This document shows positions 1 through 5,534 of a stretch of DNA of 8,131 nt, piece after piece (positions within the stretch are counted from its first letter, which is position 1; each line of letters opens with the position of its first letter). Both the position numbers and the translations under genes were made by a program. The DNA lies in contig UQUQ01000044.1 in the NCBI GenBank assembly GCA_900544265.1, positions 1 through 8,131 of the forward strand, in the 5' to 3' direction. This DNA is from an uncultured Alistipes sp. GTDB lineage: Bacteria; Bacteroidota; Bacteroidia; Bacteroidales; Rikenellaceae. The notes beneath the pieces were generated by a model. The model was not told where the DNA came from. It was given only the letters and a program-made list of their open reading frames with translations, and did no database searches.

Positions 1-15
1 GAACCCAAGAATCGC

Positions 16-23
16 TATATTTG
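16..23 (+). promoter_or_regulatory. Promoter-like -7 element TATATTTG
   Basis: TATATTTG matches the Bacteroidota -7 consensus TAnnTTTG exactly on the plus strand. The matching -33 region would lie left of the window and cannot be checked. No convincing plus-strand gene follows before the anti-sigma gene at 1007. If used, it would drive a short RNA or the doubtful ORF at 97-246, running convergently into the sigma factor gene. A chance match in AT-rich DNA is quite possible. Confidence 0.3.
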
Positions 24-153
24 CATATCTGAAGAATCTGAAGGCGCCTGCACAGACACACTTTTTGAAACACTACCAAATCTTTGTTATTTGCAAATGC
101 CGGAAGAGAAGATGCCGAAAGGCTCCGGCCGCGGCTCCCGCCGCGGTGTAATC

Positions 154-198
154 CCGCCCGCGGCGCGGAAGGAGGTTTCGGGCCCGATCCGCGGGCGG
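154..198. repeat. 10-bp perfect inverted repeat, GC-rich hairpin
   Basis: CCGCCCGCGG (154-163) is the exact reverse complement of CCGCGGGCGG (189-198), separated by 25 bases. It lies about 40-80 bases beyond the sigma factor stop codon, so it could fold in the 3' end of that transcript. No run of T follows on the minus strand, so it is not a classical intrinsic terminator. A second small inverted repeat (CCGCGG at 129-134 and 141-146) lies next to it. It may protect the 3' end or assist termination, or simply reflect local GC richness. Confidence 0.4.
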
Positions 199-235
199 CT
201 CTGCGGTGTCGGTGCGAAAAGAGGTTGTGCCGGGG

Positions 236-814
236 TTAATGCCTGATGCTGATAAGCAGCGCAAGAACGGTCAGATAATCCTTCAGGGAGAGACGCAGGG
301 AGCTGATGGCCCGCTGCAATTCGTAGTCCACCTTTCGGGTGGTGATGCCGTATCGGTCGGCGATCTCCCGGTAACTCTTCCCCTCGAACTTGTTTGCCGT
401 GAAGATCTGCCGCCGCAGTTCGGGCATTTGGGCGATCTGCCGCCGGCAGATCTCCAGAATCTCCGCGCTGAACATCTCCTCCGGGTTGCAGCTTTCGATG
501 GTGCGCGTGTAGTAATCCATGACGCAGCGCTCCTTCATCAGAATCTTTTCGTAGACGGCCTTCTTGATATTCCGGTCACGGCGATATTTCAGGCTTTCGT
601 TCCGGACGGCCTGGTAGAGATAGGATTCCATGTTCCTGATCTCGATGCTCTCCCGACGCCCCCAGATGGCCGCAAAGCACTCGTTGACAATATCCTGCGC
701 GGTATCCTTGTCGCGCACGTAGGAGTATGCGATCCGTTCCAGCTTTTGTCCGTATCGGTGGAAAAGCTGTTCAAACCACTCGCGGGTCAATTCTCTTGTT
801 TCGGATACCTGCAT
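236..814 (-). CDS. ECF-family RNA polymerase sigma-70 factor (Bacteroidota PUL type)
   Basis: The 192-residue product is an extracytoplasmic-function sigma factor, which directs RNA polymerase to target promoters once released by its anti-sigma factor. Region 2 spans about residues 14-82. It carries the core-binding/-10 signature around residues 35-51 (DKDTAQDIVNECFAAIW) followed by a basic stretch (KYRRDR). Region 4 spans about 118-182, with a helix-turn-helix at 146-169 (SYREIADRYGITTRKVDYEL) that would read the -35 element. Length and the short hydrophobic tail (LTVLALLISIRH) fit the Bacteroides-expansion sigma-70 group that sits beside susC/susD operons. The start ATG at 814 lies 16 bases below a consensus -7 element. 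The gene is divergent from the FecR-like gene at 1007, its presumed partner. Its likely targets are the susC operon and possibly the anti-sigma gene. Family assignment is secure; the partner and targets are inferred from context. Confidence 0.95.
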   Translation of the reverse strand: MQVSETRELTREWFEQLFHRYGQKLERIAYSYVRDKDTAQDIVNECFAAIWGRRESIEIRNMESYLYQAVRNESLKYRRDRNIKKAVYEKILMKERCVMDYYTRTIESCNPEEMFSAEILEICRRQIAQMPELRRQIFTANKFEGKSYREIADRYGITTRKVDYELQRAISSLRLSLKDYLTVLALLISIRH

Positions 815-830
815 GTCGTTGCTTTCAAAA

Positions 831-863
831 CAAAGATAGCAAAAAATAATCTAAATAATCAAC
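831..863 (-). promoter_or_regulatory. Promoter of the sigma factor gene
   Basis: On the minus strand TATCTTTG (831-838) matches the Bacteroidota -7 consensus TAnnTTTG exactly. GTTG (860-863) lies 21 bases upstream and fits the weaker -33 TTG element. Transcription would begin near 824, giving a leader of about 10 bases before the ATG at 814. The match suggests housekeeping-type rather than ECF-type transcription of the sigma factor gene. Confidence 0.6.
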
Positions 864-906
864 AGGCCCGGCTGGCCCGCTGTCGTGCGGCTGCGAAAAT
901 AAGAAA

Positions 907-936
907 ATTGCGAAATTTAATAAGAATATTTATTTG
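907..936 (+). promoter_or_regulatory. Possible promoter of the anti-sigma gene
   Basis: ATTG (907-910) followed after 18 bases by TTTATTTG (929-936) resembles the Bacteroidota -33/-7 pair, with one mismatch to TAnnTTTG. The leader to the ATG at 1007 would be about 65 bases. It would contain two small GC hairpins: GCGGGA/TCCCGC at 940-945/957-962 and GGGGC/GCCCC at 983-987/997-1001, the second ending just before the start codon. The AT-rich TTTATATAG at 973-981 is an alternative -10 for an ECF promoter. Neither can be decided from sequence alone. Confidence 0.35.
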
Positions 937-1006
937 CATGCGGGATCGGGAATTTGTCCCGCTCGTGGATCATTTATATAGAGGGGCAGACAAGAGGCCC
1001 CGATGT

Positions 1007-1996
1007 ATGACACGAAATCAAACTATCCGTATGATGCAAAACGAAATATCGGACACGTTGCTCTTCAAGTTCTTTCTGGGGGAGACCACGAACGAGGAGA
1101 CCGACCGGATAGCCGCCTGGCTGGACGAGAATCCCGAAGAGCACCAGAAGCGCATGAAAAATGCCCATGAGCTCTTTGTCAACAGCATTATGGGCGAGCC
1201 GGACCTGGTCCCGGAGGCCGATCGCCGGATCGGCTACCGCCTGCTGCACTCCCGGCCGGTGCGTCGGGTCGTGGGCCTGGCGGCGGCCCTGCTTGTCGCC
1301 GTCGGCGCCAGCTATCTCTTCTTCGATGCGCGCATGGAGCGGATGGCCGGGGCTCCGACCAGCATCGAGGCGCCGGCCGGACAGCATGTCCGCATGGCGT
1401 TGAGCGACGGTACGGTCGTCGAGCTCAACTCGAAGAGCCGCATCGTCTATCCGGCTCTCTTCACCGGACGGGAGCGCCGGGTGCGGCTCGAGGGGGAGGC
1501 CATGTTCGACGTGCGGCACGACGAGGAGCATCCCTTTGTCGTGGAGACCTATGCCTGCGATGTCGAGGTGCGCGGCACGCACTTCAACGTCATGGCCGAC
1601 GAAGAGACGCAGGCGTTCTCCACGGCCCTCTTTGAAGGGAGCGTCGCCGTGCGCAACAAGCTGAACGACGAACACATCCTCATGGAGCCCAATACGGTTG
1701 TCAATCTGCGGAACGGCCATTTGTGGCTCGACGAACTGACCGACCGGGACGACTACCTCTGGACCGAGGGCATCATCTCGTTCGGAGGCGACTCGTTCGG
1801 ACAGATCATGGACAAGTTGAGGCGCTACTTCGACGTCGAGATCGAAATCCGGAGAGCGCGGCTGCCCGAGGTGAAGTACAAGCGGCTGAAGGTCCGCACG
1901 TCGGAGGGGGTGGACCATATCCTGCGCGTATTGCAGCGCGGCTCGGACTTCACGTATGAATACGACGACCTCGAGAACAGGATCGTCATCCGATAG
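1007..1996 (+). CDS. FecR-like anti-sigma factor, inner-membrane sensor
   Basis: This 329-residue single-pass membrane protein should hold the neighbouring ECF sigma factor inactive until signalled by the outer-membrane transporter. Residues 1-84 are cytoplasmic and sigma-binding (DTLLFKFFLGETTNEETDRI at 16-35 is typical of this family). Residues about 86-106 form one transmembrane helix. Residues about 120-212 are the periplasmic FecR domain (LSDGTVVELNSKSRIVYP, RRVRLEGEAMFDV, VEVRGTHFNVMA). Residues about 257-327 are the C-terminal DUF4974/STN-like module (YLWTEGIISFGG, LRRYFDVEIEI). I chose ATG 1007 because it gives the usual family length and has GAGG nine bases upstream. ATG 1031 or 1034 would remove 8 or 9 residues and is nearly as plausible. 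The frame stays open leftward to 206, but that is antisense to the sigma gene and not real coding. The divergent layout allows sigma and anti-sigma to be controlled separately. Confidence 0.93.
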   Translation: MTRNQTIRMMQNEISDTLLFKFFLGETTNEETDRIAAWLDENPEEHQKRMKNAHELFVNSIMGEPDLVPEADRRIGYRLLHSRPVRRVVGLAAALLVAVGASYLFFDARMERMAGAPTSIEAPAGQHVRMALSDGTVVELNSKSRIVYPALFTGRERRVRLEGEAMFDVRHDEEHPFVVETYACDVEVRGTHFNVMADEETQAFSTALFEGSVAVRNKLNDEHILMEPNTVVNLRNGHLWLDELTDRDDYLWTEGIISFGGDSFGQIMDKLRRYFDVEIEIRRARLPEVKYKRLKVRTSEGVDHILRVLQRGSDFTYEYDDLENRIVIR

Positions 1997-2009
1997 AATC
2001 GACCGATTC
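1996..2009. repeat. Short inverted repeat GAATCG-AC-CGATTC
   Basis: Two 6-base perfect arms flank a 2-base centre, starting on the last base of the anti-sigma stop codon. It is too tight for a full hairpin and has no following T run, so it is not an obvious terminator. It could be a protein-binding site or chance. Confidence 0.3.
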
Positions 2010-2090
2010 CATCCGTTTATGTCCAATTTCAAATCAAACTGCCTATGGATCAAATGCTGAAAAACTGACCCCCGACGACTTTTTGGTTGA

Positions 2091-2171
2091 GACGAAAAGG
2101 CCTGCAAGTGAGGCAACACCCGCAGGCCGCAGTCCAATCAAAAATACTAACCGATTTTTACTTGAACCTTA
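2091..2171 (-). ncRNA. Candidate cis-antisense small RNA against the susC leader (DonS-like)
   Basis: The minus strand of the gap between anti-sigma and susC carries all parts of a small RNA gene. There is a consensus promoter at 2177-2208, a predicted start near 2170, and a GC-rich hairpin ending in TTTT near 2095. The transcript would be about 75-80 nt. It is fully complementary to the susC 5' leader, starting about 13 bases upstream of the susC ATG. I see no open reading frame of note in it. From established knowledge, Bacteroides fragilis DonS and related RNAs are short antisense RNAs that repress PULs controlled by ECF sigma/anti-sigma pairs and lie against the susC 5' region. Position, size and context all agree with that group. 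The exact ends and the repressive role are inference; sequence similarity to DonS itself was not tested. Confidence 0.65.
2095..2128 (-). terminator. Hairpin plus TTTT terminator of the antisense RNA
   Basis: GGCCTGC (2099-2105) and GCAGGCC (2122-2128) form a perfect 7-bp stem. Inside it GTG (2108-2110) pairs with CAC (2117-2119) across a 2x2 internal loop, leaving a 6-base loop. On the minus strand the stem is followed directly by TTTT (2095-2098) and then CGTC, an intrinsic-terminator layout with a short U tract. Read on the plus strand, the same stem would form in the susC leader about 55 bases before the start codon. No T run follows it there. Confidence 0.55.
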
Positions 2172-2176
2172 ACTCA

Positions 2177-2208
2177 CAAATGTATGAATAAAAAGATTAT
2201 TCAGCAAA
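2177..2208 (-). promoter_or_regulatory. Consensus promoter of the antisense RNA, overlapping the susC start
   Basis: On the minus strand TTTG (2205-2208) and TACATTTG (2177-2184) match the Bacteroidota -33 TTTG and -7 TAnnTTTG elements without mismatch, separated by 20 bases. This is the best housekeeping promoter match in the window. The -7 element includes the A of the susC ATG, and the -33 element falls in susC codons 8-9. Polymerase here would therefore sit on the susC translation start region. Confidence 0.65.
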
Positions 2209-5200
2209 TCCGTCTGTCTATTCTTTTGTTCGTTCCGGCCCTGCTGTTTCCCCTATCCGCCCTTCGTGCACAGAATGTGCGGGTCACGATCCGGGAAAAC
2301 GGGGCGAAGATGGAACAGGTCATCAGCGCAATCGAACGACAGACCCGTTATCTGTTCGGCATCGGCGACGAGGTGAATACCGATCTTCCGGTCACGGTCC
2401 ATGCCGAAAACGAACCCCTGAAAAAAGTCCTTGACGAGATGTTCCGCGGGACGGACATCGTCTACACGGTCGAAGGGACCAATATCCTGCTGACACGCCG
2501 TCCGGCCGCTCCGCAGAGCCGTGCGGTGTCGGTCACGGGACGTGTGACCGACGCCTCGGGGCAGCCGATCGTCGGCGCCTCGGTCATCGTGCGGGGCACG
2601 ACCGTGGGCGTCTCGACCGATACGGAGGGGCGCTTTGCGCTGGAGGTGCCCTCCCCGGCCGCTTCGCAGACGCTCGAGGTGAGCTACCTGGGCTATGAGA
2701 CGGCCGCCGTGCCGGTCGGCTCGCGCACGTCGTTCGAGGTGACCCTGCAGGAGTCCTCGTCCGAAATCGAGCAGGTGGTCGTGACGGCCCTGGGCATCAA
2801 GCGCCAGGAGAAGGCCCTCTCGTACAACGTGCAGCAGGTCGCGGCCTCGGACATCACGCTGGTCAAGGATGCCAACTTCATGAATTCGCTCTCGGGCAAG
2901 GTGGCTGGCGTGACGATCAATGCCTCGTCGTCGGGCGTGGGCGGCGCCACGAAGGTCGTCCTGCGCGGTAACAAGTCCATCTCGCAGTCATCGAACGCGC
3001 TGTACGTCATCGACGGCATTCCGATGTACAATTTCGGCGGCGGAGGCGGCACGGAGTTCGATTCGCGCGGCGCGACGGAGGCCATTGCCGACATCAACCC
3101 CGAGGACATCGAGTCGATCTCGGTGTTGACGGGCGCTGCGGCCGCGGCCCTCTACGGTTCGGAGGCGGCGAACGGCGCCGTGATGATTACGACGAAGAAG
3201 GGCGAGGCCGGAGCGCTGAAGGTGACCCTTACGAGCAATACGGAATTTCTGAATCCCTTTGTGCTGCCGGAGTTCCAGAACCGCTACGGCACGGGGCTGA
3301 ACGGCGTGCGCAGCGGGTCGAACATCTACAGCTGGGGCGAGCGACTCGCCCCGTCGGCCCGCTACGGCTACACGCCCAATGACTTTTTCGAGACGGGCCA
3401 TGTCTACACGAACGCCTTCACCCTCTCGGGCGGCACGGACCGCAACCAGACCTACTTCTCGGCCGCGGCGGTCAATTCCGACGGAATTATTCCGAACAAC
3501 GAATACGACCGCTACAACTTCACCTTCCGCAACACCAGCTTTTTTCTGAAGGACAAGCTGCGGATCGACGCCTCGGCGAGCTACATCTACCAGCAGGACC
3601 AGAACATGACCAACCAGGGCGTCTACTCGAACCCGCTGGTCTCGGCCTACCTCTTCCCGCGGGGCGAGAATTTCGACCTCTACCGCCGCTTCGAGCGCTA
3701 CAACGAGGGAACGAAGCTCATGGAGCAGTTCTGGTCGTCGGACATGGAGGGTGGTGATCTGCGCATGCAGAACCCCTACTGGATCGCCTACCGCAACCTG
3801 CGCAACACGGACAAGAAGCGCTACATGCTCTCGCTCTCGGCCTCGTATGATATCCTGCCGTGGCTGAATGTCACGGGGCGCGTAAGGATCGACAACATGA
3901 ACTCGCTCTACACGCAGAAGCTCTATGCCTCGTCGAACACGACCATTACGGACGGCGGCCGGAACGGCCACTACACCGAGGCGCGGACCTACGATTCGCA
4001 GACCTATGCCGACGTGATGGCCAACATCAACAAGACGTTCGGCGACGACTGGTCGCTGCAGGCCAACCTCGGCGCCTCGATCAACAACGTCAAGAGCGAT
4101 GAGCTCTCGTACCGCGGCCCGATCCAGGAGAACGGCCTTCCGAACGTCTTCAACGTCTTCGACCTGGACGACACGAAGAAGCGGGCCGAGAAGACCGGCT
4201 GGCACGACCAGACGCAGTCCCTGTTCGCCTCGGTGGAGGTAGGGTGGAAGCAGATGCTCTACCTTACGGTGACGGGCCGCAACGACTGGGCCTCGCAGAT
4301 CGCCGGCTCCTCCTCCTCGTCGTTCTTCTATCCGTCGGTGGGCCTGTCGTGGGTGCCCACTTCGCTCTGGGACCTGGGCGGAGCGTTGAGCTACCTGAAG
4401 CTCCGCGGCTCGATCGCCTCGGTGGGTATGCCCTTCCCGCGCTACCTGACCGTCCCGACCTACGAGTACGACGCCACGAACCGCGTCTGGAAGGACAAGA
4501 CGCACTATCCGATCGGGGATCTGAAGCCCGAGCGCACGACCACCTACGAGGTGGGCGTGGACGCCCGGCTGTGGCGCCACCTGAGCCTCTCGGCATCGTG
4601 GTACCGGGCCGACACGAAGAACCAGACGTTCGACCCCTCGCTGCCTCCCTCGTCCTCCTATACGACGATCTACCTGCAGACGGGCCACGTCCGCAATACG
4701 GGCGTCGAGCTCTCGGTGGGGTATGACAACCGGTGGGGAAGTTTCCGCTGGGCGACGAATTTCACCTATGCGTGGAACCGCAACGAGATCATCGAACTGG
4801 CGGCCAATGCCGTGAATCCCGTCACGGGCGAGCCGCTGAATCTCGAGAAACTCGACATCAAGGGCCTGGGCAAGGCGAAGTACATCCTCAAGGAGGGCGG
4901 CACGCTGGGCGACCTCTACACGACGTCGGACCTGCGCTTCAACGACAACGGCTACGTCGAGGTGGACAAGAGCGGCAACCTGCTGCTGACGGACGAGGGA
5001 GACGACATCTACCTCGGTTCGGTATTCCCGGACCACAACCTCGCGTGGCGCAACGACTTCTCGTGGAAGGGTGTGAATCTCGGCCTGCTCTTCACGGCCC
5101 GCATCGGCGGTATCTGCTACTCGGCCACACAGGCCAACCTCGACCTGTACGGCGTTTCGGAGGCTTCGGCCGCGGCGCGCGACGCCGGGGGCGTTCTGAT

Positions 5201-5522
5201 CAACGGCCGCGAGATGGTCGACGCGCAGAAGTGGTACCAGGCGATCGGCTCGCAGTCGGGTCTGCCGCAGTACTACACCTATTCGGCGACGAACTTCCGC
5301 CTGCAGGAGCTCTCGCTGGGCTACACGCTCCCCGCGAAGTGGTTCCGCGACCGGATGCGGATGACCGTCTCGTTCGTCGGGCGCAACCTCTGGATGATCT
5401 ACTGCAAGGCACCGTTCGACCCCGAGGCCGTGGCCTCGACGGGGCTGAACTACCAGGGCATCGACTACTTCATGATGCCGTCGCTCAGGAGCCTCGGCTT
5501 CAGTGTCAAATTCCAATTCTAA
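2184..5522 (+). CDS. SusC/RagA-like TonB-dependent outer-membrane glycan transporter with STN signalling domain
   Basis: This 1112-residue protein is the transporter of the operon, importing oligosaccharides across the outer membrane with TonB energy and working with the SusD-like lid encoded next. A signal peptide covers about residues 1-29 (cleavage near LRA|Q). An STN domain follows at about 31-105, then a carboxypeptidase-regulatory-like domain at 115-190 (VTGRVTDASGQPIVGASVIV). A TonB-box-like segment lies at about 194-204 (EIEQVVVTALG). The plug spans about 215-337 with family motifs (LYVIDGIPM; VLTGAAAAALYGSEAANGAV). The beta-barrel runs to the C-terminal aromatic end (SVKFQF). The STN domain marks it as a transducer signalling to a FecR-type anti-sigma factor, matching the gene upstream. 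No housekeeping promoter is visible upstream on this strand, consistent with ECF control. Start 2184 gives a proper signal peptide; an out-of-frame ATG lies at 2180. An odd five-glycine run sits at residues 285-289 in the plug. The glycan transported cannot be read from sequence. Confidence 0.97.
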   Translation: MNKKIIQQIRLSILLFVPALLFPLSALRAQNVRVTIRENGAKMEQVISAIERQTRYLFGIGDEVNTDLPVTVHAENEPLKKVLDEMFRGTDIVYTVEGTNILLTRRPAAPQSRAVSVTGRVTDASGQPIVGASVIVRGTTVGVSTDTEGRFALEVPSPAASQTLEVSYLGYETAAVPVGSRTSFEVTLQESSSEIEQVVVTALGIKRQEKALSYNVQQVAASDITLVKDANFMNSLSGKVAGVTINASSSGVGGATKVVLRGNKSISQSSNALYVIDGIPMYNFGGGGGTEFDSRGATEAIADINPEDIESISVLTGAAAAALYGSEAANGAVMITTKKGEAGALKVTLTSNTEFLNPFVLPEFQNRYGTGLNGVRSGSNIYSWGERLAPSARYGYTPNDFFETGHVYTNAFTLSGGTDRNQTYFSAAAVNSDGIIPNNEYDRYNFTFRNTSFFLKDKLRIDASASYIYQQDQNMTNQGVYSNPLVSAYLFPRGENFDLYRRFERYNEGTKLMEQFWSSDMEGGDLRMQNPYWIAYRNLRNTDKKRYMLSLSASYDILPWLNVTGRVRIDNMNSLYTQKLYASSNTTITDGGRNGHYTEARTYDSQTYADVMANINKTFGDDWSLQANLGASINNVKSDELSYRGPIQENGLPNVFNVFDLDDTKKRAEKTGWHDQTQSLFASVEVGWKQMLYLTVTGRNDWASQIAGSSSSSFFYPSVGLSWVPTSLWDLGGALSYLKLRGSIASVGMPFPRYLTVPTYEYDATNRVWKDKTHYPIGDLKPERTTTYEVGVDARLWRHLSLSASWYRADTKNQTFDPSLPPSSSYTTIYLQTGHVRNTGVELSVGYDNRWGSFRWATNFTYAWNRNEIIELAANAVNPVTGEPLNLEKLDIKGLGKAKYILKEGGTLGDLYTTSDLRFNDNGYVEVDKSGNLLLTDEGDDIYLGSVFPDHNLAWRNDFSWKGVNLGLLFTARIGGICYSATQANLDLYGVSEASAAARDAGGVLINGREMVDAQKWYQAIGSQSGLPQYYTYSATNFRLQELSLGYTLPAKWFRDRMRMTVSFVGRNLWMIYCKAPFDPEAVASTGLNYQGIDYFMMPSLRSLGFSVKFQF

Positions 5523-5534
5523 ACGACTACGGGC

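Larger units (their letters stand above)
1..235. other. Left-edge region without a convincing gene
   Basis: This stretch lies beyond the 3' end of the minus-strand sigma factor gene. Its first 100 bases are AT-rich and intergenic in character. They include a promoter-like TATATTTG at 16-23 and a perfect 10-bp palindrome ATTTGCAAAT at 89-98. Bases 100-235 are very GC-rich and contain inverted repeats. A plus-strand reading frame of 49 codons (97-246) and a minus-strand frame of 63 codons (73-264) are open here. Both are Arg/Gly/Ala-rich low-complexity translations with no recognisable domain, and I do not call either as a gene. No tRNA or rRNA is apparent. Confidence 0.6.

Noticed and set aside
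154..198. Intrinsic terminator for the sigma gene
   Set aside because: The inverted repeat is strong but has a 25-base loop and no T run on the minus strand, so I list it only as a repeat.
206..1006. Leftward in-frame extension of the anti-sigma reading frame
   Set aside because: It is antisense to the sigma factor gene and crosses the AT-rich divergent promoter region. The FecR family begins close to the DTLLFKFFLGE segment, so the extra 267 codons are not coding.
974..2137. 387-codon open frame on the minus strand opposite the anti-sigma gene
   Set aside because: It has low-complexity composition and no recognisable family, and it runs through the non-coding gap that holds the antisense RNA signals. 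The plus-strand FecR domain order is clear.
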